From Tropicibacter sp. R16_0 (lineage in GTDB: Bacteria; Pseudomonadota; Alphaproteobacteria; Rhodobacterales; Rhodobacteraceae), in contig NZ_JAGHRE010000010.1 in NCBI RefSeq assembly GCF_017743935.1, forward strand, positions 62,001 through 126,000: a stretch of 64,000 nt of DNA, read 5' to 3'. The notes beneath the pieces were generated by a model, which was given only the letters and a program-made list of their open reading frames with translations, made no database searches and was not told the DNA's origin. This document shows, one piece after another, positions 1-7,980 of the stretch. The translations under genes were made by a program, and so were the position numbers. Numbering within the stretch: position 1 is the stretch's first letter; each line of letters opens with the position of its first letter.

Positions 1-1506
1 CTGCAACGCCTCAAGCCGTTCCTCGGTTATCTCGAAAGCTAGCTTAAGCGGGCGCTCCACACGAATTTCCCGATGGCCAAAGTCGATGGCGTCGAAGATC
101 TTAGAGAACTCGCCCCAACCAGAACTGCCGTTCAACATGTCAGAGTAGATGCGGGTGATCTCGTCACAGGCCTCTTCAGGGATTTCCCGACGCTTGGACC
201 CGAGGGACTTCCGCATAGATTTCCAGAACCGTTCCCCGCTGGCGTCAATCAGTTGCACCTTGCCGCGCCTTGCAGTGTCCTTGCGGTTGGTCAGCAGCCA
301 TACATAGGTCTGAATGCCCGTGTTGTAGAAGAGGTCGGTGGGCAGCGCGATGATCGCCTCAACCCAGTCGTTCTCGAGCATCCAGCGGCGGATTTCACTT
401 TCGCCAGACCCTGCCCCACCCGTGAACAGCGGTGACCCATTCATGACAATGCCAATGCGCGAGCCTTGCTCGTCATGTCGCATCTTCGAGATCATGTGCT
501 GCAGGAACAGAAGTTGCCCGTCAGAGATGCGTGGCAGGCCAGCCCCGAAGCGCCCTTCTAGGCCTAGCTCTGCGGCCTCATCCTTGATCGGGTCGGCATA
601 CTTCTTCCAGTCCACGCCATAAGGCGGGTTGGAGAGCATGTAGTGGAAGGACTTGCCCTTGTGCGCGTCCTGCGTGAGCGTGTTGCCGAAGGCGATGTTC
701 TCGGGGTTGTGCCCCGTCACCAGCATGTCCGACTTACAGATGGCAAAAGACTCAGGGTTCAGTTCCTGTCCGAAGAGTTCGACGCGGATGCGTTCGTTCA
801 GCTTTTTCATCTCCATCTCGGCAATGGAGAGCATACCACCTGTGCCCGCTGCAGGGTCATATATCTGGCGGATAACACCAGAGCCTGTGAGCGCGTCCTT
901 GTCATTAATCAGCAGCAGCGAAACGATCAGGCGGATGACTTCACGGGGCGTGTAGTGTTCCCCTGCGGTCTCGTTCGAGATTTCCGAGAAGCGGCGTATG
1001 AGGTCTTCGAACAGGTAACCCATCTCAAGGTTGGAAATGGCGTTCGGGTGAAGGTCGATCTGAGATAACCTATCAAACACCTGGAACAGCAAGCCAGCAT
1101 CGTTCAGGCGCTTGAGTTGGTCGGTGAATAGGAACTTCTCGAGGAAGATGTCACGGACGTTGCCGGAAAACTTGGTGATGTAGTCGATCAGGTTCTTGTG
1201 GATGTCCTTGGCGTCCTGCCCCTTGAGCGATGCGAAGGTGAACCGCGAAAGGTTGTAGAGTTGGATGTTCTGACCAACCACGCCCGACAACAACGTGTCT
1301 CGCGCGTCATCGTCCATCTCATAGGGAAGCGACGCGGCCATATCCAACACGGCCTGTTTCGTCTCATCAAGAATGCAGTCCAAGCGACGTAGGACTACGA
1401 AGGGCAGAATGACCTTGCCATACTCCGATTGCTTGAAGTCTCCCCTGAGAAGCTCCGCGATGGACCACACAAAAGACCCTAGCGACTTGACGTCGGCTGC
1501 ACTCAT
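1..1506 (-). CDS. hsdM: Type I restriction-modification DNA methyltransferase subunit M, partial
   Basis: N6-adenine methyltransferase subunit of a type I restriction-modification complex. It modifies the recognition site and, with HsdS and HsdR, forms the restriction enzyme. The reading frame starts at the ATG at 1506 and runs open for 502 codons off the left edge, so the 3' end lies outside the window. An N-terminal HsdM helical-bundle region (about residues 1-150) is followed by SAM-binding motif I, DPAAGTGGM, at about residue 217, and the catalytic NPPY motif at about residue 293. No hsdS or hsdR is visible to the right, so partners, if present, lie to the left. The gene sits inside the integrated element bounded by the integrase and tRNA-Arg, a common location for such systems. 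Identification is firm; completeness cannot be judged. Confidence 0.93.
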   Translation of the reverse strand, partial: MSAADVKSLGSFVWSIAELLRGDFKQSEYGKVILPFVVLRRLDCILDETKQAVLDMAASLPYEMDDDARDTLLSGVVGQNIQLYNLSRFTFASLKGQDAKDIHKNLIDYITKFSGNVRDIFLEKFLFTDQLKRLNDAGLLFQVFDRLSQIDLHPNAISNLEMGYLFEDLIRRFSEISNETAGEHYTPREVIRLIVSLLLINDKDALTGSGVIRQIYDPAAGTGGMLSIAEMEMKKLNERIRVELFGQELNPESFAICKSDMLVTGHNPENIAFGNTLTQDAHKGKSFHYMLSNPPYGVDWKKYADPIKDEAAELGLEGRFGAGLPRISDGQLLFLQHMISKMRHDEQGSRIGIVMNGSPLFTGGAGSGESEIRRWMLENDWVEAIIALPTDLFYNTGIQTYVWLLTNRKDTARRGKVQLIDASGERFWKSMRKSLGSKRREIPEEACDEITRIYSDMLNGSSGWGEFSKIFDAIDFGHREIRVERPLKLAFEITEERLEALQ

Positions 1507-1690
1507 CTCTGTCCCCTTTGATAGTTGGTTGAAATCATTAACCATACAGCTAAGGGTTGCAAGTTGTTGGCTTCGCCAATGCCAGAGAAAGCGAAATGGT
1601 TTCGCCGGAAAAATCTGAGGCCCAGAGATAGATAATGCTGCACCGCGCTTCCCCCCGTGGGGGTGCGTCATCCGAAGTGTATCCAGAGAT

Positions 1691-1792
1691 TCAATAGAAG
1701 AAGATGACCATCGGCACCAGAAAGAACACCATCCAGCCCCAGCGCCGTCGAAAGGCTGCGACTACCGCACAGATAAGGAAGATCAAACTCAT
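1691..1792 (-). CDS. Possible 33-residue membrane peptide
   Basis: A short ATG-to-TGA frame encoding about 33 residues, almost all hydrophobic apart from a central Arg-rich turn (AFRRRWGW). This would give two short membrane-inserting segments flanking a basic loop. It lies between hsdM and the res-like site, where nothing else is coded. There is no clear Shine-Dalgarno sequence and I recognise no family, so it could be a chance frame. It is listed only because composition and location are suggestive of small toxin-like or membrane peptides found on islands. Confidence 0.22.
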   Translation of the reverse strand: MSLIFLICAVVAAFRRRWGWMVFFLVPMVIFFY

Positions 1793-1871
1793 GAAACCAA
1801 GATACCAACTTCCGAGTTTGTTTGTCTTGCCAATCTGATGTGAGTTTCAGCCATTCGCGTCGCGACCTTGT

Positions 1872-1991
1872 TGTCCGATTTGACCAACGATAAAGGACAC
1901 CTGCCGGTGCCCCTGAAAAGGCGTCCTAAATAAATCGTGTTGACAGTTATCGGACACATTCCTAAAAGAGTCTTAAGAGACAAACGAGACA
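1872..1991. other. Putative res site of the serine resolvase
   Basis: Directly upstream of the resolvase gene there are TGTCC/GGACA half-sites in inverted orientation. The first pair runs from TGTCCGAT at 1872 to GGACA ending at 1899, spanning exactly 28 bp, the length of a Tn3-family crossover subsite I. A second pair (CGTCC at 1922, TTATCGGACA ending at 1956) spans about 35 bp, and a third, weaker GTCTT...GAGACA pair lies at about 1969-1991. Sizes and order resemble the subsites I, II and III of Tn3/gamma-delta res. A TTGACA hexamer at 1940-1945 falls in the second subsite, consistent with resolvase autorepression. The half-site consensus is family knowledge; the assignment is inference. 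Confidence 0.6.
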
Positions 1992-2005
1992 CATAGGAAC
2001 TGAAC

Positions 2006-2560
2006 ATGTCGCACATCATCGGATACGCACGGACCAGCACAGTTGACCAAGTGGCAGGCTATGAAGCCCAGCAGCGTGATCTTGATAAGGCTGGTTGCAC
2101 CCGCATCTTCAAAGAGCAGACCAGTGGCGCTGACGCTGATCGACCAGAGCTTGCCAGAGCATTGGACTATCTGCGGGATGGTGACGTGTTCGTGGTCACG
2201 AAGATCGACCGGCTCGCACGGAACACCAAGCACCTGCTTGAAATCGTGGAGACCATCGAAACCCGCAAGGCCAGCCTTCGCATTCTTGATATGGGCCTTG
2301 ATACGGGCACCCCGAACGGCAGACTGATGCTCACCATGTTGGGAGCCATCGGGCAGTTTGAACGGGAGATGATGCTGGAACGCCAGCGGGAAGGCATCGC
2401 CAAGGCCAAAGCCGATGGGAAGTATACCGGTCGGAAGCCCATGGAAGCCGATAAGGTCCAAGCGATCAAAGATGCGAAGGCGAACGGGATGGCACCGGCC
2501 AGGATTGCTAGGGAATTTAACGTTGCGAGATCAACGGTCTATAGGGTTTTGGCCATGTGA
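2006..2560 (+). CDS. Serine recombinase / resolvase (TnpR-like)
   Basis: Small serine site-specific recombinase of 184 residues, the usual length of Tn3-type resolvases and invertases. The N-terminal catalytic domain (about 1-135) contains YARTST with the nucleophile Ser11, the IDRLAR motif and the E-helix region GQFEREM. The C-terminus (about 140-184) is a Hin-like helix-turn-helix, APARIAREFNVARSTVYRVL. The start ATG at 2006 follows AGGAAC. A res-like array of inverted half-sites lies immediately upstream (1872-1991), as in transposon resolvase genes. No transposase gene accompanies it here, so it may resolve dimers of, or invert DNA in, the island rather than serve an intact transposon. 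Confidence 0.9.
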   Translation: MSHIIGYARTSTVDQVAGYEAQQRDLDKAGCTRIFKEQTSGADADRPELARALDYLRDGDVFVVTKIDRLARNTKHLLEIVETIETRKASLRILDMGLDTGTPNGRLMLTMLGAIGQFEREMMLERQREGIAKAKADGKYTGRKPMEADKVQAIKDAKANGMAPARIAREFNVARSTVYRVLAM

Positions 2561-3197
2561 TTGGCCAATTTCTCCACACCCTTGGACAAACTTGCAGCCA
2601 ATTATCCCCAATCTATGCCCTACACGGAACCCGGACGGGCCACGCTATGGGACCTGCGAGTGGGGCTGACTGGTGCCTGAAATTCAATTCGCCCACGCAC
2701 TAGCATAGATGGAAGGTTTTTTGTCCTGAACACCTGCGACGAGCCACACCTTGCGCGACACGATAGCCTGACTTTTCTTGGAATTTTCATCAGGCGTCGA
2801 TGTTAGCGATCTGGGTGTGTCTCTTCGGAGTTGTTCGAAGGTCGCAGACCGTGGCCTGCTCATTGCTCCATTCTCTTCTTTCGTGGTTGGCCGGGAGTGT
2901 CCCTGACGGGGTGCTTCCGGTTCCGCGAGACCAGTAGCCGAGGGCGAGAACTTCGTTGATCGAAGTGCAGCGGTCAAATGGGACACGCATGTCCCTTTTG
3001 GTTTCAGCCACTTTGACATACCGTGCGGCCTGCCTTTTACGGGCTTCGACGTCGTGGGACTACATATACATTCCACTTCTTGAATATTAATGCCTTCGTC
3101 AGAGCGTCAGGGTGTCAATCAGTGGTTTTCCCAAGTTGCAGCGGTCCCGATGGAAGAGACCAAAACCCCTCAAAACCAGCATGACAAAGGATAGACC
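2561..3197. other. Intergenic stretch without a supported gene
   Basis: About 640 bp between the resolvase and the ParB-like gene. Open frames on the minus strand (2684-3076 and 2790-3011) have no recognisable domain, no convincing ribosome-binding site and a composition typical of non-coding frames. I see no tRNA, no clear terminator and no repeat longer than a few bases. It may hold control sequences for the downstream island genes. Confidence 0.5.
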
Positions 3198-4064
3198 ATG
3201 CAGAAGAAATTGATGATGATCTTGCCCCGCCAGATCACCTTCGACCCCGCGTTCAGCTACCGTGATGAACCCCGCAAGGTGAAACGGAAGGCAGGCGAAG
3301 GGGAGAAGAAACCGACCAACATCAGCGGCACCCATCTGGCCGCCCTTCGCAAGACCCTGCGGAACACCGGACAGCTTGACCCCATTCTGGTCTGGCAAGA
3401 AGCCGACGAAGCCGGTGAAGCAACCGGAAGGCTGGTCCTGCTGGATGGTCACTATCGAGTGGCTGCCTATCAAGCCGAACAGGCGCAAGGAACCATCACA
3501 GGCAATGCCATACCCGCACGGGTCTTGATCGGGCCACGTTCACTGGCCGCTCTGGCTTCCCTTCACGCCAATGCGAAGGACACCCTACCGTTGTCCCAGA
3601 CGGAGCGGCTGAACGCTGCTTGGCGGTTGGTCCGAGAATATGGAAAGTCCATCAGCATGCCAAAATTGGCGACGGCTTCCGGCGTTTCTGCCCGAACCGT
3701 GTCGTCTATGCGGAAGCAGGCCAAGGCGTTTTCTGAAGCTCTGGAGGCACCTTCAGGGGATTGGCGGGTTGACCGTCACTGGCCCGATGAAGGCGACTTC
3801 ACGCCACCTTCGGACGAAGAGAAGCAAGCCAAGATCCAAGCCATCGCGGCTGCCGTTCGGGGTGCCCTGAAAGAGCAGCGAACGCGAGATGCGGAAACCA
3901 TTGGCGATGCTCTGGCTGATGCGATGGACCAACACACCCTACGCTTGGTCTTGGACTACCTGACCGGCGAAGACAGTGAAGCAATAGCCTTGATGGCTGT
4001 CGATGATGTTGATGGTGGACGTGAAAGGGAACCCGCGATGGGTCCTGAAAGTGACTTCCGGTGA
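3198..4064 (+). CDS. ParB/Srx-fold nuclease-domain-like protein
   Basis: A 288-residue protein. Its N-terminal part looks like a ParB N-terminal domain: a segment proposing alternatives (LAALRKTLRNTGQLDPILVW) is followed by LLDGHYRVAAYQAEQ (about residues 86-100), matching the ParB GxxRxxA box with Tyr in place of the usual Arg. A later helix-turn-helix (SMPKLATASGVSARTVSSMRKQ, about 150-172) would bind DNA. The C-terminal third is acidic and unassigned. There is no ParA partner nearby, so this is probably not a partition protein; ParB-like domain proteins are common regulators or nucleases on mobile elements. The upstream context AAAGGATAGACCATG resembles that of the following island genes. 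Role is inferred only at domain level. Confidence 0.7.
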   Translation: MQKKLMMILPRQITFDPAFSYRDEPRKVKRKAGEGEKKPTNISGTHLAALRKTLRNTGQLDPILVWQEADEAGEATGRLVLLDGHYRVAAYQAEQAQGTITGNAIPARVLIGPRSLAALASLHANAKDTLPLSQTERLNAAWRLVREYGKSISMPKLATASGVSARTVSSMRKQAKAFSEALEAPSGDWRVDRHWPDEGDFTPPSDEEKQAKIQAIAAAVRGALKEQRTRDAETIGDALADAMDQHTLRLVLDYLTGEDSEAIALMAVDDVDGGREREPAMGPESDFR

Positions 4065-4142
4065 CCCAAAACCACGCACCCTACTACCACGCAAATTGCG
4101 CGGTTTTGTAATCGGCTGACTAAGCCAAACCAACACAACAAC

Positions 4143-4175
4143 AGGCCCCTGTCGGTGAACCGGCGGGGGTCTTTG
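4143..4175 (+). terminator. Probable terminator after the ParB-like gene
   Basis: A 13-bp stem with two or three wobble pairs (AGGCCCCTGTCGG with CCGGCGGGGGTCT) closes a TGAA loop and is followed by TTTGC. It lies between the ParB-like gene and the next island gene. The U-tract is short, so it may attenuate rather than terminate. Confidence 0.5.
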
Positions 4176-4197
4176 CATTTCCATGAAAGAGAAAACC

Positions 4198-4515
4198 ATG
4201 ACACCGACACAACAACGCACCCAGGACGCTTGGACCCTGACCTGCCATTGCCCTGCCCTGTCAAAGGCGGACGTGATCGCAGCAACAGGCGCGACACGCA
4301 CGACCGTCAGACGCATGCGGGCACGGAAGCGGGACATCTTGGAAGCTGGTCTGGCCCTACCATCGACGTGGACAGAAGCCCGCAACCTACCGCTTCCGGT
4401 GGATGATACAGTCGAAGTGATCGACCAGCCATCCTACGAACGGGCTTGCCAGCGCCGGGACAAGCAAACCCTTCGCACCACCATCACGAACCTGTTCAGA
4501 CGCACCGCCACATAA
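4198..4515 (+). CDS. Island protein with helix-turn-helix-like segment, unknown function
   Basis: A 105-residue basic protein I do not recognise. Residues of the form LSKADVIAATGATRTTVRRMRARKRD look like a helix-turn-helix, so DNA binding is plausible. An upstream in-frame ATG at 4183 would add five residues. I prefer 4198 because it is preceded by AAAGAGAAAACC, matching the purine-rich tract plus ACC seen before the neighbouring island genes. The C-terminus is Arg/Thr-rich. It is co-oriented with the ParB-like gene and the three genes that follow, suggesting one island regulatory or replication module. No catalytic motif is visible. Confidence 0.6.
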   Translation: MTPTQQRTQDAWTLTCHCPALSKADVIAATGATRTTVRRMRARKRDILEAGLALPSTWTEARNLPLPVDDTVEVIDQPSYERACQRRDKQTLRTTITNLFRRTAT

Positions 4516-4647
4516 ACCGTTCAGAGAGACTCACACAGCGCCGCTAGGGGGCCGCAGGTATGTCGGGGCCATCTGACACGCTTGCGGGCCTGTAGGCCTG
4601 CCCAGAGAGTCCCTGACGGTCATTCTGATACACAAGGAACATCACCA

Positions 4648-5010
4648 ATGATCACATCACACAAACGACCGGATGAAGATGCCCGTAAGGTGGGCGCTGA
4701 CAAACGCATCCGGTTCACCCGATACCTACGCCAGACCGGCTTTGGTGTCTTCGGATACATGCCCTTCCAGAACCAGCTTGACGCTTGGAAGGTGGAGCAA
4801 TTTGAACGCACCGGCAATGTGAACCCGCTCCCGTGGGTAAGCATGCGCGTCAGACCGGAAGTCACGGCCACGCTGGTCCTGCTGCAGAAGCAACATCTGG
4901 AAGCGACCGGCAAGGAAATCTCACAGTCAGAAGTCTTGTCTGCACTGGTGGCGGCAGGAGCCAAAGCCGTGTCCCGACACGAAGACTTCAACACCCAGAA
5001 CGCTGGCTAA
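4648..5010 (+). CDS. Island protein with possible ribbon-helix-helix domain
   Basis: A 120-residue protein starting at the ATG at 4648, nine bases after ACAAGGAAC. The frame is open further upstream, but the Shine-Dalgarno fixes this start. The second half, VSMRVRPEVTATLVLLQKQ followed by ISQSEVLSALVAAGAKAV, has the strand-helix-helix pattern of CopG/Arc-type DNA-binding proteins (a short beta strand, then helix, then SEVL-type second helix). The N-terminal half is basic. Not assignable to a named family by eye. It sits between the small helix-turn-helix-like protein and a 310-residue unknown, all on the plus strand. Confidence 0.6.
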   Translation: MITSHKRPDEDARKVGADKRIRFTRYLRQTGFGVFGYMPFQNQLDAWKVEQFERTGNVNPLPWVSMRVRPEVTATLVLLQKQHLEATGKEISQSEVLSALVAAGAKAVSRHEDFNTQNAG

Positions 5011-5049
5011 GACCAGCACCTACAACCACCACGAAAAGGAAAACCAACC

Positions 5050-5982
5050 ATGTGGATTCAAGCAAACGGCGAGACCAATAGCGACAGTATGTCGAACCTC
5101 GCGCCAGAAGACGCCCAGCGCGGGCCGATCATCGAAACATCTTTCCAAGGCGAAGTCCGTGGAGACCAGTTCATCCAAGGCGGGCCTTCGTCTTACCAAG
5201 CTGGTGCCCACAGCGATGCACCGGCAGGGTCCGTGATGGAAACCCTACGGGATGAAGGCAACGGCACCATTATGGCCCGTGCGGTCAAGTTGTCTGATAC
5301 CGTCGAAGTCCAAGGCATGCGGACCAGCATCGCCAATGCTCTGGCGTTGGGCGTGATCGAGCGCACCGAAACAGGCGGCTTCCGTGACGCCACCGCCGCC
5401 CCCGAAGAGGCCACCGAAAAGGCACCAGAAGGGAAAGCTGAGGCAGCCTTCAACATTGGTGAAGCGGGTGAAGCGGCAATGAGCGAGCTTGTCGGTAACA
5501 TCGACCAAGGTGGCGTCATGTCTGCCATGGACCAGCTACTGGCCGGTGTCGATGTATCGGACAACACCGTTGGGCGGCTGGCAACGGCTGCTGGGGTCGA
5601 ACCGGAACAGATGCGTGAAACCATCAACACCGTTCACACCGCCACCTATGACGCAGCCATGACCCGTCTGGAAGCACAAGGCCTGTCTGAAGAAGGACTG
5701 AGCGCCTTTGCCGAAGCTGACCCTACAGCCTTCCGAATGATGCAGGATGCTGCTCGTGATCTTCTGACGACCAACGACACCGCCGGTCTTGATGCCCTGG
5801 CCGAGACCTACACCGCTGCCCTCGACCGCTTCCAGACCGCAGAGGTCATGGGTGCCTTGACAGAAGCTGGCTACGGTTACCAGCCGGATGGCCGGGGTGG
5901 TCTGATCGTCGTCCTGAACGATGGGACAGAGGTGCCGTGGTCCGTCGCCGTCCGCCAAGGCATCATCAAGCTGTCGGCATGA
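5050..5982 (+). CDS. Unrecognised acidic island protein
   Basis: A 310-residue, Ala/Glu/Thr-rich acidic protein without a signal peptide, membrane segment or catalytic motif I recognise. The ATG at 5050 follows AAAAGGAAAACCAACC. The central region (about 120-160) is Glu/Ala/Pro-rich and low in complexity; the rest appears helical. The last 40 residues, ending with a GGLIVVLNDGTEVPWSV-type beta pattern, look like a small separate fold. The stop overlaps the next gene's start (ATGA at 5979), so the two are probably translated together. It could be a structural or regulatory element protein; no function is claimed. Confidence 0.6.
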   Translation: MWIQANGETNSDSMSNLAPEDAQRGPIIETSFQGEVRGDQFIQGGPSSYQAGAHSDAPAGSVMETLRDEGNGTIMARAVKLSDTVEVQGMRTSIANALALGVIERTETGGFRDATAAPEEATEKAPEGKAEAAFNIGEAGEAAMSELVGNIDQGGVMSAMDQLLAGVDVSDNTVGRLATAAGVEPEQMRETINTVHTATYDAAMTRLEAQGLSEEGLSAFAEADPTAFRMMQDAARDLLTTNDTAGLDALAETYTAALDRFQTAEVMGALTEAGYGYQPDGRGGLIVVLNDGTEVPWSVAVRQGIIKLSA

Positions 5983-6197
5983 CCCTTGAAGACACCCCAC
6001 GGCTGACCCGCAGGGCGAAGCAACGGCTTGCTGAAAAGATGGAGCGCAACGCTCTGGAAGACGAAGCCAAGCGGACGACGCCAGAGACCTACGCGCTGGA
6101 AGCGAAGCGGCGGTTTGAGGCGACCAAGGTGGTGTCAGGTGGTGAAGGCTTCACGACCACCAGCACCCCCGCCCAGCGCCCCTGCGGCCCGCGTTAA
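5979..6197 (+). CDS. Small basic/charged protein coupled to the preceding gene
   Basis: A 72-residue highly charged protein whose ATG overlaps the stop of the upstream 310-residue gene (ATGA), a sign of translational coupling. The first two thirds (LTRRAKQRLAEKMERNALED onward) would form one long amphipathic helix, possibly a coiled coil; the tail is Gly/Thr/Pro-rich. The stop overlaps the convergent integrase stop by four bases. No family recognised. An upstream in-frame ATG at 5937 exists but would place the start deep inside the preceding gene. Confidence 0.55.
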   Translation: MTLEDTPRLTRRAKQRLAEKMERNALEDEAKRTTPETYALEAKRRFEATKVVSGGEGFTTTSTPAQRPCGPR

Positions 6198-7567
6198 TAC
6201 CCAACCAAATGGCCGTCCTGTTGAAGCAGGGCGGTCACCTTTTCCTGTTCCTTCGCAAGCTCCTGAACCTGTAGACCGTGGTCGTATGGGTCAGAAGTTT
6301 TCGAAGGTGCAGACCATCCACCCAAGTCGTGTGTGTCATCGACGGAGAGACCCGCGCGGCGGGCAGTCGTGCGCCAAGTGTGCCGAAGACTGTGGAAGGA
6401 CAAGCGACCATCTGTGCCCCTTCCCAGCACCTTACGGCGAACCCGTGTGAACTCTTGGGACAAGCTGCTGGCATTGCCTGTCGATGGCTTCAACGAATAG
6501 GCGTGGAACAGGCGGTCATGACCACCGGCCATGGCGTCAGCACGAAGGCGCTGGATGATCGGGCGGGCAACCTCTGGCACCGGCACCACGCGCTGGGCAT
6601 TGGCTGTCTTGCCATCTGCGATGTAGAACAGCGAGCCGTCTTCGTCGGCGTCTTCAACGCGCACCTTCACAATCTCCGTAGCCCGCGCTCCGGTCACCAG
6701 AGCAAGCCGGAACACATCGCCCAAGCGGGAACCTACAGGGGCCGCAGCGAGAACCTTCTGGGTTTCGGGTGGCTGGTATTGGTCGCGCTGCTGTTCGGGC
6801 TGTTGTTTGGCACGACGGACGCCGCGTGGAAGGTCGAACGGATTGGCCGAACCATCCGGCAGCTTCTTGTGATCAAGCGCCCAGCGCCACAGACCGCGGA
6901 GCATGGTGGTCAGCTTGTCGATGGTCCCGATGGACAAGCCCTTACCTGTCTTCTTGCTGGTTTGGGCTGGTAGGTATTCGCCACGAAAGGCAATCACATC
7001 TTCGCGGCTTACGTCCGTCAGGAAGACCAGATTGGCTTCTCGCCCGATGTGGTCGGCCAGGTAGCGGATTGCCGTGTGCAAGTCGTTGATGCTGGTTTGC
7101 TTCAAGGGTGCATAGCCGAAGCCGTTGCCGGGTGCCCGGTCGGACAGATAGCGTTCGACAGCCACGGGCAGCGCTAGCGTGTTTGATAAGGCCACCTTGC
7201 GGAAGCCTTCACGACGGCGTTCAGGGGCGGCTTTGATTTCGTCGTAGATCAGATCCCGGACGAAGGCTGGACTATGACCACCGGCAGCACCACCGGACTG
7301 CAAGGCTTCGGCCCACAGTTCGGCCCGCTCTTGGCTGAACCGTTCGGACGCACGGTAGCTGGCTTCGATGGCGCGGACTTCGGCCAAGCGCATGTCGCGC
7401 AGCTTCTTGGCTGTCGGCAGGTGACGTTCACCGCCCAGAGACCTGATGATCCAAGTCCCGAACGGCTTGCCCGTCTGCGGGTCTTCGCGCCCGACCAAGG
7501 CGGCTGGTGTCTTCATGCGGAAGCGATAGGCCGTCCCTTGCCCACGTGGCTGTTCGATGTAGCGCAT
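6194..7567 (-). CDS. Tyrosine-type site-specific integrase
   Basis: Phage-type integrase of 457 residues that would catalyse insertion and excision of the island. The C-terminal catalytic domain shows the conserved set: the first Arg in TGARATEIVKV, HxxR in SFHSLRHTWR, and the Tyr nucleophile in DPYDHG. A SAM-like core-binding domain precedes it. The ATG at 7567 (MRYIEQ) is chosen because AAGGA lies nine bases upstream; the frame extends to 7642 without support. The gene is transcribed away from the adjacent tRNA-Arg, whose 3' end lies 115 bp from the start codon, the usual arrangement for tRNA-integrating islands. Confidence 0.93.
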   Translation of the reverse strand: MRYIEQPRGQGTAYRFRMKTPAALVGREDPQTGKPFGTWIIRSLGGERHLPTAKKLRDMRLAEVRAIEASYRASERFSQERAELWAEALQSGGAAGGHSPAFVRDLIYDEIKAAPERRREGFRKVALSNTLALPVAVERYLSDRAPGNGFGYAPLKQTSINDLHTAIRYLADHIGREANLVFLTDVSREDVIAFRGEYLPAQTSKKTGKGLSIGTIDKLTTMLRGLWRWALDHKKLPDGSANPFDLPRGVRRAKQQPEQQRDQYQPPETQKVLAAAPVGSRLGDVFRLALVTGARATEIVKVRVEDADEDGSLFYIADGKTANAQRVVPVPEVARPIIQRLRADAMAGGHDRLFHAYSLKPSTGNASSLSQEFTRVRRKVLGRGTDGRLSFHSLRHTWRTTARRAGLSVDDTHDLGGWSAPSKTSDPYDHGLQVQELAKEQEKVTALLQQDGHLVGY

Positions 7568-7681
7568 CGCTGGTGGTCCTTGTTGACTGAGGGCGTGGTG
7601 TCCCGATGTGGTGTAACTTTCAACACAAACCGCTACCACCACCTTCGCATATCTTCAATAAAATAAGGGGTTTTAGGTGAG

Positions 7682-7758
7682 TGGCGACCCCGGCAGGATT
7701 CGAACCTGCAACCTGCCCCTTAGGAGGGGGCTGCTCTATCCAGTTGAGCCACGGGGCC
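7682..7758 (-). tRNA. tRNA-Arg (anticodon CCT)
   Basis: A 77-nt cloverleaf read on the minus strand: the acceptor GGCCCCG pairs with CGGGGTC (one G-T pair), discriminator G, encoded CCA. The anticodon arm GCCCC/GGGGC encloses CTCCTAA, giving anticodon CCT (7722-7724), which reads AGG. The T-arm contains GGTTCGAATCC. Its 3' end faces the integrase gene, so it is the probable attB/attR target of the island. Confidence 0.95.
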
Positions 7759-7930
7759 GAGTTCGGGATAAGCAGACACCTGCAGAGCGTACAACAAGCA
7801 GTCGTTGGTTCCCTATTTTGACGTTCATCCATAATTCAATCAGATGAGCGTTGCAAACCTGCTTTCCCAACGTTTGGCGTTTGTAACCGAACCCTTTTTG
7901 ATTGCACCCCGAGCGCTTGTGTCTGAGTGA

Positions 7931-7946
7931 ATGTTCACGTTAACAT
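7931..7946. promoter_or_regulatory. LacI-family operator-like palindrome
   Basis: ATGTTCACGTTAACAT is a 16-bp palindrome with one mismatched pair and a central CG step, the usual form of LacI/GntR(LacI-family) operators. It lies 35 bp upstream of the TTG start proposed for the regulator, in the expected place for autoregulation. Confidence 0.55.
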
Positions 7947-7980
7947 CGTCTCAAATCAGAATGCTCAAAAAGGGTTCATC

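Noticed and set aside
2684-3076. Minus-strand frame of 130 codons between the resolvase and ParB-like genes
   Set aside because: No domain, no convincing start signal, and biased composition; treated as non-coding.
1-7600. Second copy of the tRNA-Arg 3' end as an att site within the window
   Set aside because: No matching direct repeat was found by reading; the other end is presumed to lie left of the window.
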